Notes: generated from the letters alone by a model not told the origin. DNA of 64,000 nucleotides from CAWJHE01 sp963842455 (GCA_963842455.1 CAWJHE010000014.1:558001-622000); one strand, 5' to 3'. Shown: positions 27,366-37,952, counted from the stretch's first letter. Numbers and translations are program-made.

Positions 27366-28976
27366 ATGAAACTTCCAAAATTCTTCCCCTTATTTTTTAT
27401 TCTATGTGTTTGGGCTCTCAGCAGCTGTGCTCCAGTAGTGCCCACCATGCCGCCTCCTGCACCTGCTACCCAGGCAACGCCTGAAGTCTCTCCTTCAGTC
27501 GAAGAAATCCAAGCTACTGAAGCTGAGGAGAGCGAGGTGGAGCCATCCAAGGCTGCCCCGACAGAAGAGACAACAGAAGCCCCGCTCCCAAGTGAGGCGG
27601 TTTCATCTGCGTCCAGTACGGATTATTGCCTGGAATGCCACCAGGACCAGCAGATGCTAATCGACACCGCTAAACTTGTTGTGGAAGTTGAGCCTGAAAA
27701 CGAAGGCGCTGGCTGAGGCGGCTCTGTGGCTCCGTTGGAGCCATGGGAAAAAGTGCTGGTTAGCCAGGAATTTCCAGACACAGTACACGGCAAGGCTGGG
27801 TGTACAACTTGTCACGGCGGGCAACAATCCCCTGATAAGGAGAATGCCCACACCGATATGATCGCATACCCTAGCGCAGACACCGAAGCGTGTGGGCAAT
27901 GCCATCCACAGGTGGCGGAGACCTTCCCTACCAGCCTGCATGCCTCCCAAGAAGGTTATTGGACGGTACTGGAGGAGCGTGGCGCCGATCGTAATCACCC
28001 AGAAATGCAAGAAATGTTCGGAAACCACTGCGCCAGTTGCCATACCACCTGTGGCGATTGCCACGTCAGCCAGCCGCGCTCCGTGGGCGGTGGCCTGATT
28101 GATGGGCACGAGTTTAATGCCTCTCCATCCATGACGCGCAACTGTACCGCCTGCCATGGAAGTCGTGTGGGCAACGAATACCTTGGAAAGAATGAGGGTT
28201 TGATGGCGGATGTTCACTTCCGCCAGGCGCGTATGAAATGCACCGACTGCCACACCGGCGAAGCCATGCACGGCGCTGCAGAAGACGGTGGTACTGCACA
28301 CCGTTATGAAGGCGCACAGGTGCCGACCTGCACCTCCTGCCATACCCAAGTCGGGCAGGCTGGCGATGCCATCCAGATGCATTCCGTTCACGGCGACACC
28401 CTTTCCTGCCAGGTATGTCACTCGATCACCTATACCAGCTGCGATGGATGCCATGTGCAGGTTTCTGAAGAGACCGGCAATCCTTTCTTTGCCACCGAAG
28501 GCACCTACCCCACGTTTTATATCGGTTTGAACCCACGTCAGGACGAGAATAGGCCTTACCAGTATGTTCCCGTACGGCATGTACCAGTCGCTCCGACCAG
28601 CTTCCAATTTTATGGCGAGAACCTGTTATCCAATTTCGACGCCCTGCCCACCTGGGTTTACGCCACCCCACATAATATCCAGCGCAATACCCCGCAAACC
28701 GAATCCTGCGAGGCTTGTCATGATAATCCAGAGCTGTTCCTGACTGCAGATAAGGTCAATCCGCAAGAGCTGGCAGCCAACCAGGCAGTCATCATCGATG
28801 GGGAAGCCAGTGCAGAAGCCAGTCCGAGCCAGAACGGCTTTCCGCCCTTACCTGCCAACCATGTGGGTTTGCCGGTATGTATCGCCTGCCATACGGTGAT
28901 TGCAGACCCGGTCTACCCGGAAAGCCACACCGCCTACACTGATGAGCAATGTACAACCTGTCATCGACTTCCCTAA
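27366..28976 (+). CDS. extKL: 13-heme lipoprotein cytochrome c, ExtKL-like, with in-frame UGA (probable selenocysteine)
   Basis: The protein starts with a lipoprotein signal (FFILCVWALSSC), then a Pro/Thr/Glu-rich linker, then 13 CxxCH heme sites: CLECH, CTTCH, CGQCH, CASCH, CGDCH, CTACH, CTDCH, CTSCH, CQVCH, CDGCH, CEACH, CIACH, CTTCH. One TGA at 27714-27716 (codon 117) interrupts the frame between heme 1 and heme 2 (ENEGAG-U-GGSVAPLEPWEKV); the frame is identical on both sides, unlike the indels elsewhere. A strong hairpin follows whose loop starts 17 nt after the UGA and begins with G, as in bacterial SECIS elements. I recall RefSeq naming a family multiheme cytochrome (seleno)protein ExtKL, found with rhodanese ExtH as here. 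Likely an extracellular electron carrier. Alternatives: nonsense mutation or base error. Confidence 0.8.
27714..27747 (+). promoter_or_regulatory. In-frame UGA and bSECIS-like hairpin
   Basis: UGA at 27714-27716. Bases 27723-27733 pair with 27737-27747 (11 pairs: eight Watson-Crick, of which the inner seven are unbroken, and three G-U) around a GUU loop at 27734-27736. Spacing UGA to loop is 17 nt and the first loop base is G, which meets the published bacterial SECIS rules (16-37 nt, G in the first two loop bases). There is no bulged U as in E. coli fdhF. Confidence 0.65.
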
Positions 28977-29028
28977 CCATCAGGTTAGAAAGCTATTATG
29001 AAATTAATCAAACTGGAGAGCAAAAATT

Positions 29029-31620
29029 ATGAAGAGGAAAATATATAGTATCGTTTCGGTCATGATGGTCTTGAGCATGCTACTGGGTGCTTGTACATCC
29101 GCCCCAGCCCCCACTGCTGAAGCGCCTGCCCCAACTGTAGTAGAGCCTACTAAAGTACCTCCAACAGCAGTACCAGAACCAACTGCAGTGCCCGAGCCTG
29201 TTCAAGCAGGTCCAGAGGCTCTGGATAATGCTTATAGCGTGTTGCTGGCCTCGATGAAGGCCTACAACACCCTGAAAATGGATGCACTGATGGAGCAACT
29301 GGTTGAAGACCAACCTCCCTTCCTATTGGATGTACGCAGCGCTGAGGAAGTTGAGGAAAATGGACATATCGAAGGCGCGGTCCATATTCCCTTGCAAGAA
29401 CTGGCCAAAAACCTGGATAAGCTGCCAAGCTTTGAGACACCTGTTGTAGCCTATTGCGGCAGCGGCTGGCGCGCCACTATCGCCATGAGCGCTCTAACTG
29501 CCTTGGGCTGGCAGGATGTCAAAGCACTTAAGACAACCTTCCAAGAATGGAAAGACGCCGGCAACCCGGTTGTCGAAGGTGCAGCTGAAGATGCCCCAGT
29601 CCTGGACGCCGCCCAGCCAAATGAAAGCCTGGTCCTTGCGTTCGATGAGATGCTAAGCGCTATCCCCAAAGGCTTCGGTGCAATCAAAGCCGATGATCTT
29701 AATGTGGCTATGGCTGAAGAAGATGGCTTGATCTTAATCGATGCACGCACTGCCGCCGAGATTGAAGAACAGGGCAGTATTGATGCCGGCGACCTGGTGG
29801 AGTTGAAGATTTCGCTTGAAGATTTTGTCTCCCAGCGTAAAAATTGGCCTGGCGAACTGGATGCACCTATCGTAGTCTACTGTGGCAGCGGTCATCGCTC
29901 CACCATGGCCATGACCATGCTCTGGACCTATGGCTATACCAATGTTCGCAGCCTGAGCGGTGGCTTTGCTGGTTGGAAGGCTGCTGGATTGCCCTCTCAA
30001 GGTGGTGTTGCTGCCGAAGAGGCTCCTCTGGATGCTGGGTTCACCTCGTTGTTGAGCAATATGACAGCTTACAACACCATGCAAATGGATGTGCTGAACG
30101 AGAAACTGGCTGAAGACGAGCCCCCATTCTTGTTGGATGTTCGTACGGTTGAAGAGGTTGAAGAGAACGGCCATATCCTGGGTGCGGTCCATATCCCACT
30201 CAATGAACTTGGCAAAAACATTAACCTGCTGCCATCCTTTGAAACCCCGATTGTGGCTTACTGCGGCAGCGGCTGGCGTGCCACCATTGCCATGAGCGCC
30301 TTGAGCGCCCTGGGCTGGCAGGATGTTAAAGCCTTGAAGACCACTTTCCAGGCCTGGGTGGATGCTGGTAATGCGATCGCCCCCGGTCTGCCCGAAGCTG
30401 CGCCTGCTTTAGACCAATCCCAGCCCGATGCCGCGCTGCTGGCAAAGCTTGATGCCATGCTCAGCAATGTACCGGCTGGTTATGGCGTGATTAAAGCCGA
30501 TGAGCTCAACACCGTTCTTGCAGAAAACCCGGACTTGATCATCATCGACAGCCGCACCGAAAAGGAAATTAGCGAGCAAGGCAGCATCGATAGCGGCGAT
30601 ATCGCCCAGGTTAAACTTCCCATCGAAAGCTTTATTGCGGATAAAGCCAACTGGCCAGTGGATAAAAACGCCCCCATCGTTGTCTATTGTGGCAGTGGGC
30701 ACCGCTCCACCATGGTCATGAGCATCTTGTGGACCTACGGCTACACGGATGTTCGCAGCCTGAGCGGCGGCTTCAAAGGCTGGCTGGATGCTGGTTACCC
30801 TGTCGCTAAAACCGGCAGTTACATGGACCTGGCTTTCAGCACATTATTGGAGAACATGGATGCCTACAATACCATCAAGATGGATGTGGTCAATGAAAAA
30901 CTAGCTGAAGATACTCCCCCCTTCCTGCTTGATGTACGCACCACAGCCGAATTGGAAGAAAACGGTCACATCTTAGGTGCTGTACATATCCCCTTGGTGG
31001 ACCTGGCCAAGAACCTGAATAAGTTACCATCCTTCGATACCCCCATCGTGGTTTATTGCGGCAGTGGTTGGCGAGCAACGATTGCCATGACTGCCTTGAG
31101 CGCTATGGGCTGGAACGATGTCAAAGCTTTGAAAAATACCTTCCAGGAATGGGTCGATAACGGTTTTGCGGTTGAACCCGGTCTGGCCGAAGAAGCCCCT
31201 GCCCTGGATGCCGCCCAGCCAGATGAGCAGGTGGTTGCAAGCATGGATGCCATGCTCAGCGGTGTACCGGAAGGCTATGGCGTGATCAAGGTCGATGAAT
31301 TGAATACCCTGTTGGTGGAAAGCGATAACCTGGTTCTGATCGATGTGCGCACCTTGGAAGAAGTAACCAAAAATGGCATTATCGATGCTGGGGAAATCGC
31401 CCAGTTTCATATTGCGCTAGAAGAGTTTATCAGCATGAGCGCAGATTGGCCTGCGGACAAGGCTGCCCAGATTGTGGTCTATTGCGGTAGCGGTCACCGC
31501 TCCACCATGGCCATGAGCATTTTATGGGCCTACGGGTACACCAACGTGCGTTCTATGAGCGGCGGATTCGCCGCCTGGACAGAAGCTGGTTACCCGGTCA
31601 GCGAGTACGTCGCCCAGTAG
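29029..31620 (+). CDS. Six-domain rhodanese lipoprotein, ExtH-like
   Basis: An 863-residue exported protein: lipoprotein signal (VMMVLSMLLGAC), Pro/Thr linker, then six rhodanese domains in three A-B pairs. Active-site cysteines are at residues 143, 285, 412, 554, 677 and 819, all intact. A-type loops read CGSGWRATIAM, B-type loops CGSGHRSTM. The A-B step is always 142 residues and the B-A step 127 or 123, so a pair was duplicated twice. Each A domain begins with an AYNT-MD--LME/NEKL-ED-PPFLLDVR block. Rhodaneses move sulfur or selenium through a Cys persulfide or selenide. ATG at 29029 follows GGAG, 52 bp after the cytochrome stop, so they form one operon. A terminator follows. Confidence 0.9.
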   Translation: MKRKIYSIVSVMMVLSMLLGACTSAPAPTAEAPAPTVVEPTKVPPTAVPEPTAVPEPVQAGPEALDNAYSVLLASMKAYNTLKMDALMEQLVEDQPPFLLDVRSAEEVEENGHIEGAVHIPLQELAKNLDKLPSFETPVVAYCGSGWRATIAMSALTALGWQDVKALKTTFQEWKDAGNPVVEGAAEDAPVLDAAQPNESLVLAFDEMLSAIPKGFGAIKADDLNVAMAEEDGLILIDARTAAEIEEQGSIDAGDLVELKISLEDFVSQRKNWPGELDAPIVVYCGSGHRSTMAMTMLWTYGYTNVRSLSGGFAGWKAAGLPSQGGVAAEEAPLDAGFTSLLSNMTAYNTMQMDVLNEKLAEDEPPFLLDVRTVEEVEENGHILGAVHIPLNELGKNINLLPSFETPIVAYCGSGWRATIAMSALSALGWQDVKALKTTFQAWVDAGNAIAPGLPEAAPALDQSQPDAALLAKLDAMLSNVPAGYGVIKADELNTVLAENPDLIIIDSRTEKEISEQGSIDSGDIAQVKLPIESFIADKANWPVDKNAPIVVYCGSGHRSTMVMSILWTYGYTDVRSLSGGFKGWLDAGYPVAKTGSYMDLAFSTLLENMDAYNTIKMDVVNEKLAEDTPPFLLDVRTTAELEENGHILGAVHIPLVDLAKNLNKLPSFDTPIVVYCGSGWRATIAMTALSAMGWNDVKALKNTFQEWVDNGFAVEPGLAEEAPALDAAQPDEQVVASMDAMLSGVPEGYGVIKVDELNTLLVESDNLVLIDVRTLEEVTKNGIIDAGEIAQFHIALEEFISMSADWPADKAAQIVVYCGSGHRSTMAMSILWAYGYTNVRSMSGGFAAWTEAGYPVSEYVAQ

Positions 31621-31648
31621 TCTTTCTCAAATTTCCAACTCTCCCCAC

Positions 31649-31688
31649 TCTCGCCAGGTGCATCTAAGGACGCCTGGCGAGATTTTTT
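31649..31688 (+). terminator. Terminator of the cytochrome-rhodanese operon
   Basis: A 10-bp stem (TCTCGCCAGG 31649-31658 with CCTGGCGAGA 31673-31682) followed by six T. Confidence 0.92.
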
Positions 31689-31800
31689 CTACCTGATCAA
31701 GTGCATCTGCCGCAATTAATCTCCCTGAAAATTGGGAAATTGTTGTCAACCGTTACATCCTATCATTTTTACTGAGCAAGCACAAACAGTATGCAGGAAC

Positions 31801-31829
31801 TTGACAACCGATCAGGATTTTTATAAAAT
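31801..31829 (+). promoter_or_regulatory. Promoter of the TetR/PLP-enzyme operon
   Basis: TTGACA (31801-31806), 17 bp, TAAAAT (31824-31829). The -35 lies in TTGACAACCGAT, which echoes TTGTCAACCGTT 58 bp upstream (31743); these may be sites for the local TetR regulator. Confidence 0.65.
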
Positions 31830-31865
31830 TTTACAAACCTAACAAACGTTCGATAGAGGAATACA

Positions 31866-32538
31866 TTGAACAAACCTCAAAGTGTTCCCAAGGAAGAAGC
31901 GATCTCTACCGCTGATCGCCTTCTCGATGTAGCGACGACCGCCTTCGCGCGCAAAGGTTATTACGGCACCAGCATCCGTGACCTTGCGCGCGAAGTTCAT
32001 TTAAGCGTTGCCACACTGTATTACTATGCCAAGAACAAAGATGACCTGTACTTGATGGTCTTCGAGCGACAGTACAAAGAAGAAGCTAAGTTGATTATCG
32101 ATATCCTGGCAACGGCAGATGAAACCACGACCCATAACCCGGATCGCACTGCGCAAGTTGCTCTATCGGTTGATGGATGCGCTGATCGACCGCTCCACCG
32201 CCAACCCGGATATCGTGCGCTTATGGACGCTACGCTGGCTTGAAAGGCCAAAGCAGACCGAAGGCATCGAGACCCAATTCTTCATCCCGCTCTATCAGAT
32301 GGTCGAAGACCTGCTCAACCGCGCCCAGGCAGTTGGTGTGATCGATCCCAGATTGCCCAATCTCGATCTTGTTACCCATAGTTTCACCTGGTTACATTAT
32401 GGCTATTTTGGCATGGGTCATCTTACCTTCAGAACGGAGGACGAATACCTAAATCAAGACCAGATCGAAGAGTTCCGCACTTTTGTACACATTTTTCTTG
32501 ATCGGATGTTGCGGTTTTCAGACCAGATTCAGGACTGA
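31866..32538 (+). CDS. TetR-family transcriptional regulator (frameshifted)
   Basis: The N-terminal helix-turn-helix is clear: ADRLLDVATTAFARKGYYGTSIRDLAREVHLSVATLYYYAKNKDDLY. TTG start at 31866 after AGAGGA. The frame shifts near 32140; the second frame carries the ligand-binding domain (LLYRLMDALIDRSTANPDIVRLWTLRWLERP) to 32538. About 220 residues when joined. It ends 2 bp before the next gene and is therefore the first gene of the operon it probably controls. Confidence 0.88.
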
Positions 32539-32540
32539 AG

Positions 32541-33768
32541 ATGACATCACAATTTACCAATGAACAATACACAACCTATCGAGACGCCATCAGCAATGAG
32601 CGTTTACCGCTGGCCTTTGTTGATTTGGATTGCTTTGATGCGAACATTGACCTTGTCTGCCAAAAAGCAGCCGGAACAGGGCGCACCATCCGCATCGGCA
32701 CAAAGTCGCTGCGTTGTGAGCCGCTCACCCGCAGGATCTTTGAACACGGCGGGGCAACCTTCCGGGGTCTGCTGACTTTCACAGTCGAGGAAACAGCATG
32801 GCTGGCTCAAAAAGGCTACGATGACATGATCATCGCCTACCCCACTTGCCAGCCATCGGACATGGCGCTCATGGCGCAGATGACCATGGCAGGCAAGAAA
32901 GTCATGCTCATGGTGGACAGCCTGACGCATCTTCAGGTGCTCTCGCAAGCTGGACAGCAGGCAGGCGTAGTCATCCTGGCATGTCTTGAGATCGATATGG
33001 CGTACCGCCCGCTGAGAACAGGCGCCGTGCATCTCGGATTGCGCCGTAGCCCGCTGCGCACGCCTGCAGAGACGCTGGCATTGGTACGTGCGGCAAAACA
33101 CCTCCCCAATGTACGCATCAACTCCGTCATGGGCTACGAAGGGCATATAGCCGGCACCGCTGACGACACGCCCGGCAAACGCCTGAACAATGCCCTGATG
33201 CGCTTTATCAAACGCCAGTCGATCAATGAGTTTTCCCCACGCCGCGATGCGATTGTCAGAGCCCTGCGCAATGAGGGGTTGGACCTGGAGATCGTCAATG
33301 GCGGCGGTTCAGGCAGCCTGGTCAGCACGCTGGCAGATTCGTCTGTGACCGAAGCCACGGTTGGCTCAGGATTTTACTGCTCGGCATTGTTCCACCACTT
33401 CAAGGAAGTACACTACCGTCCAGCTGCTTTTTTCGCCACGCAAGTGGTGCGCATCCCCACCCCAGGCATGGTCACCTGTTTGGGAGGTGGATATGTTGCC
33501 TCCGGACCAATCGGTCCGGAAAAACTACCTGCTCCTGTCTTACCCCCTGGATTGAAATATCTACCCCTGGAAGGCGCGGGCGAAGTGCAGACGCCACTGC
33601 AACTTCCCAAAGATTGTCCCGAATTAGCCTTGGGCGACCCGGTCATTTTCCAGCATGCCAAGGCTGGTGAGTTGTGTGAGCGATTTGGCGAGTTGGCGCT
33701 GATCCAAAACGGGAGAATCCTTCGGACGCGTGCCCACCTATCGCGGTGAAGGTCAAACATTCCTATAA
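32541..33768 (+). CDS. DSD1-family PLP enzyme (alanine racemase fold; D-threonine aldolase-like)
   Basis: Fold type III PLP enzyme. The early segment LAFVDLDCFDANIDLV---GRTIRIGTKSLRC holds the PLP lysine (K in GTKS), and VNGGGSGSLVSTL binds the cofactor phosphate. The family includes D-threonine aldolase, D-serine dehydratase and beta-hydroxyaspartate aldolase (BhcC). The frame as read stops at 33749, but a shift near 33715 restores the usual C-terminus GRVPTYRGEGQTFL, ending at 33768. About 408 residues. Substrate unknown; the operon suggests a hydroxy- or D-amino acid. Confidence 0.85.
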
Positions 33769-33780
33769 CAGAGGTGCTTC

Positions 33781-35209
33781 ATGCAAATCCCAGAACAGGG
33801 TAAAAGCCCTGAAGAAATCTTTGAATTTCTGAACATTGCCAAGTCGCAGGATCTGAAGTGGGACGATGGGCGTATGTACGCCTATGTCTACGACCCCGGT
33901 CAAGATGCGATGGAGATCGGCAAGCAGGCGTATATGGCATACCTGGTGGAAAACGGACTCGACCCCACCACCTTCCCCAGTCTACTAAAACTGGAGACAG
34001 AAGTAGTACGGGCGGTCATCAACCTGCTGCGGGGTGATGAACAGGTGGTTGGCAATTTCACCACCGGCGGCACCGAAAGCATCATGCTGGCCTTGAAAAC
34101 CGCCCGCGACTGGGCAAGGCTGCATAAACCAGAAATCAAAGAACCCGAGATCGTAATCTGCCAGACGGCGCATCACGCTTTTCACAAGGCGGCGCAATAT
34201 TTTGGTCTGAAGGTGATCATGACCCCCTTCGACACCACAACCTATCGAGCAGATGTGCAGGCGATGCGCGACGCCATCACGCCCAACACCATTCTGCTGG
34301 TCGGTTCAGCTCCCGGCGTATTCGCAGGGTGTAGTGGACCCCATCCCGCAGATCGCCGCCCTTGCCCAGGAGCACGGCTTGCTTTGTCACGTGGATAGTT
34401 GTGTGGGCGGTATCCATCTCTCTTTCATGCGCAAATTGGGCTACCAGGTTCCGCCTTTCGATTGGACAGTGCCTGGTGTGACTTCTATCTCCACCGACCT
34501 GCACAAATTTGGATACTGCCCCAAACAGGCTTCGATTGTGATGTACCGCAACAAGGAATTACGCCGCTTTCAGATATTCACATCGACCCGAACTACCTGT
34601 TATACACTGATTAACCCCACCATTATGAGCACAAAAACCGGCGGACCGATTGCCGGGGCGTGGGCCGTGCTTAATTATCTGGGCGAAGAAGGTTACAAAA
34701 AGATCGTCCGCGCCGTGCAGGAAGCCACTCAGCGTATGATCGCCGGGGTTGAGTCGATTCCCGAGTTAAAAGTGATGGGAAAGCCAGATATGTGCCTGTT
34801 CGCGTTCACATCCGATACGCTGGATTTGTTCCAGTTATGCGATGTCATGCTTTCTAAGGGTTTCACCGTTCAATCCCAATTTGGCAAGCCTGGCGCGCCG
34901 CGCAATATCCACATTTCCATGCAGTTTAGCGCCGTCAAGAACGTGGATGCTTTCCTGGCAGCGTTGCGCCAGAGTATCGATGAAACCAAAGCATTAGCAC
35001 CGATCGATGTGGCAAGCATGCAAGCCCAGTTAAACGCGATGCTGGCAGCCAACGACCCGAACCTTTTCGAAAAAGCCGCCGCGTTGGCAGGGATTCAGGG
35101 GCAGAACCTGCCGCCCGGTATGGCGCTGATCAACACATTGCTCGAGTCGATGTCGGATGATGTCCAATCGGAATTCCTGATCGATTATTTCAATAATTTA
35201 TATATTTAA
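33781..35209 (+). CDS. Group II PLP decarboxylase / sphingosine-1-phosphate lyase-like (frameshifted)
   Basis: Fold type I PLP enzyme. FTTGGTESIMLALKTARDWA, CQTAHHAFHKAAQYFGLKV and HVDSCVGGI are present, with the PLP lysine in STDLHKFGYCPKQASIV. The arrangement matches the SPL-like branch of the decarboxylases (aldehyde-lyases and amino-acid decarboxylases). An extra G near 34317 (CCCGGCGTATTC) breaks the frame; without it the text reads SAPAYSQGVVDPIPQIAAL. About 475 residues. ATG at 33781, 12 bp after the preceding gene. Confidence 0.87.
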
Positions 35210-35234
35210 GATCCAATCCAAGGGAGAAGGGCAC

Positions 35235-36572
35235 ATGTCAAAGACTAAAAGCAGGACCAAATGGCAATTCTTTACATTCAGCGGCGGAAATTTCGCCAAC
35301 ACCCTGGCTTACCAGGTACTGGGGAATCGTGTGCAGTTCTTTTACATCGATGTCCTCAGACTCAGCCCTGCGATCGCCGGCATGGTCTGGACGATCTACG
35401 GCATTTGGAACATGATCAACGACCCACTGATGGGACAGTTGACCGACCGCACACGCTCTCGTTGGGGGCGCCGAATTCCATACATCTACTTTGGCGCTAT
35501 CCCGCTCGGACTATCGTTCTTCTTCCTGTGGACACCTATCACCACCAGCCCTTGGGTGATAGCCCTCTATTTCTTCATGGCGCTGTTCATATTCGACACA
35601 CTCTACAGCCTGACCATCATCGCCTATAACTCGCTTTTCCCCGAAGTGGCCAAAACGCTCACCGAACGCATCAGCCTTTCGACCATCCGTGAGATCCTGG
35701 CAGTCATCGGTCTGCTGGCGGCTTATATCCTGGCGCCCATTCTCTCCGAAGAGATCGGATTTGTTGGGATGGGCGCAATCATCGGCGCGCTGGTGGCGGT
35801 CGGTTATCTGATCACCCCGCTCGGGTTGAAGGAAGGTCCGATTCCTTCCGATGAAGTTCAGGTTGGCATTCTCGCCTCATTAAAAATCGTACTGGGCAGT
35901 GCACCTTTCCGAAACTTCGTCGGATTCAACCTGATGAAAGAGTACGTCTTCCTGATCCTGGGCGCCATGCTACCCTTCTGGCGCAAGTATGCCCTGGGCA
36001 TCCAGGGACCAGGCCAGGTCTTTGGCATGGAATTGGGCGCAGGAGATCAGGAAGCGATCCTGCTTGGCGTTCCCTTCATCCTGACCATCCCCGCCCTGCT
36101 GATCTGGCAGCGCATCGTGCCACGCATCAGCAGCCGCAAAGCCTGGATCATCGGCAACTTGTTGTTTATACCTGGACTGTTGACCATGATGCTCGCCAAC
36201 GATTTTTACACTGGCTTGATCGGCACCGTGTTAATCGCCCCCGGTCTGGCAATCTACCAGCTCCTGCCGCTGCCCATGCTCTCCGAGGTAATCGATGACG
36301 ATGCCCGCAAACACGGTTATCGTCGTGAAGGAATATTCTTCGGGATGAACGGCGGCATTGTCAAGGCAGCCTTTTCGATGCAAGGTGTGTTCCTGGCAAC
36401 CGTCTTTTCGATCTCCGGATATGTCGCAGGAGCAACCGTCCAGAGTGAGAGCGCCATTTGGGGCATCCGCTTCCTGATCGGCGGCACACCCATTCTTTCA
36501 ATCATCATCAGCTGGTTACTGCTATGGAAGTTCCCCTTCGGGCGTACGGTTGAAGCAAAAAGCGCATCATGA
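35235..36572 (+). CDS. GPH-type MFS cation symporter
   Basis: 445 residues with about 12 membrane segments. The loop NDPLMGQLTDRTRSRWGRRIPYIYFGAIPLG is the GPH (glycoside-pentoside-hexuronide) signature after helix 2, and a second block MLSEVIDDDARKHGYRREGIFFG is also characteristic. GPH carriers take up sugars or other polar solutes with H+ or Na+. In this operon it may import the amino compound that the PLP enzymes degrade. ATG at 35235 after GGGAGAAGGG; the stop overlaps the next ATG. Confidence 0.9.
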   Translation: MSKTKSRTKWQFFTFSGGNFANTLAYQVLGNRVQFFYIDVLRLSPAIAGMVWTIYGIWNMINDPLMGQLTDRTRSRWGRRIPYIYFGAIPLGLSFFFLWTPITTSPWVIALYFFMALFIFDTLYSLTIIAYNSLFPEVAKTLTERISLSTIREILAVIGLLAAYILAPILSEEIGFVGMGAIIGALVAVGYLITPLGLKEGPIPSDEVQVGILASLKIVLGSAPFRNFVGFNLMKEYVFLILGAMLPFWRKYALGIQGPGQVFGMELGAGDQEAILLGVPFILTIPALLIWQRIVPRISSRKAWIIGNLLFIPGLLTMMLANDFYTGLIGTVLIAPGLAIYQLLPLPMLSEVIDDDARKHGYRREGIFFGMNGGIVKAAFSMQGVFLATVFSISGYVAGATVQSESAIWGIRFLIGGTPILSIIISWLLLWKFPFGRTVEAKSAS

Positions 36573-37952
36573 TGTCCACGATTCAAGCTCTCGATTATGC
36601 CCATTCCAACCAGTCGCGTGCACTCGAACGGTTATGTGAACTGTTGCGTTTTCCAACCATTTCCGCCCTGTTTCCCGGGAATCGCACCGAATTTGATAAC
36701 TGCTCCGCCTGGCTGGTAAACACCTTGCAGATAATGGGCTTCACCCACGCCCAGGCTTATCCCACCGGTGGACCAGACGTAGTCTATGCCGAGTGGCTGG
36801 GCGCGGGAGACGCACCGACATTGCTACTATATGGTCACTATGATGTCATGCCAGTCGAACCCGTCAGCGAATGGACCCATCCGCCCTTCACGCCAGTTAT
36901 CGACGAAAAGCGCATCCACGCCCGGGGCGCCTCGGACGACAAAGGACAATTTTTCGCCGTGTTATGCGCCGCCGAAGCCTGGCTGCAAACTACCGGTTTA
37001 CCTGTCAACCTGAAGGTCCTGCTGGAAGGTGAGGAGGAGGAACTTAGCAAGAATCTCGGTGAGTTCATCCAAAGGCACCGTGAGATGCTGCGCTGTGACG
37101 GCATCATCATTGCAGATATGGGTGGATTGGATCCGATGCTTCCGCTCATCGAATACGGTACACGTGGCAATTGCGCCCTGGATATCACCATCAGCGGCGC
37201 AGCTAAAGATCTGCACTCCGGCACATATGGTGGCGCAGTCGACAATCCATTCAATGTCCTTGTTCGCCTGCTGGCGAAGATCCAAGATAGTAAGTCACGC
37301 AAAATTCTGGTTCCACACTTTTACGACCAGGTCAAGGAACTAACTGAGCGCCAACATGCTTTGGCTGCTGAAGTCCCCATCACAGATGAAGTCGGCTTGT
37401 TTATCACTGGCGCGCCAGCCTTGGGCGGTGAACAGGAATATCCGCTGAAGGTGCGCATCAGCGCCCGCCCAACCTTTGACATCCATGGAATTCGCGGCGG
37501 CTACACTGGCGAAGGCGTCAAAACGGTCATCCCCGCCACCGCTACAGCCAAAGTTAGTTTTAGATTGGTTCCTGACCAGGAACCTGATGAAATTTACCGT
37601 TTGGTGACTGATTATCTGACGAGCCTGGCGCCCCCAACCGTCAGGCTTAGCTTTTACGCAGACCGGGCGCGCTGCGCCTGCCACGGTTAGCCTGGATGCG
37701 CCGGTCGTTCGAGCAGCCAACGAGGCTTTCCTGCGTGGGTTTGGCGTGCCCCCAAAATTTGTGCGCGGTGGCGGCTCACTCCCTATCCTGAACATTTTGC
37801 AGTCTGAACTCCATCCTGATGTGCTCATGACCGGTTTTGGCTTGCCCGAGGATGGCGAGCATGCTCCTAATGAAAGCCTGGCGCTCAGTCAGTTTTCACG
37901 CGCAATCTCCATGATGGTGCATTATTTCCAATTGATGGGTGAATCACAATGA
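36569..37952 (+). CDS. M20-family metallopeptidase / amidohydrolase (frameshifted)
   Basis: Zinc hydrolase: metal ligands and catalytic residues are visible in LLYGHYDVMPV (His, Asp), GASDDKGQF (Asp) and LLEGEEEELSKNL (Glu pair), followed by the dimerisation domain (AKDLHSGTYGGAVDNP). The frame breaks near 37670-37680 and resumes ATVSLDAPVVRAANEAFLRGFGVPPKFVRGGGSLPI to 37952. About 460 residues, dipeptidase size. It overlaps both neighbours by ATGA junctions. It may cut a dipeptide or remove an N-acyl group before the PLP steps. Confidence 0.88.

Noticed and set aside
27714..27716. UGA read as Trp or Gly under a different genetic code
   Set aside because: UGA ends parA, the TetR gene, the M20 gene and others cleanly in this window, so the standard code applies.
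34253..34398. Two separate decarboxylase genes
   Set aside because: The overlapping frames join into one protein when a single G near 34317 is removed.
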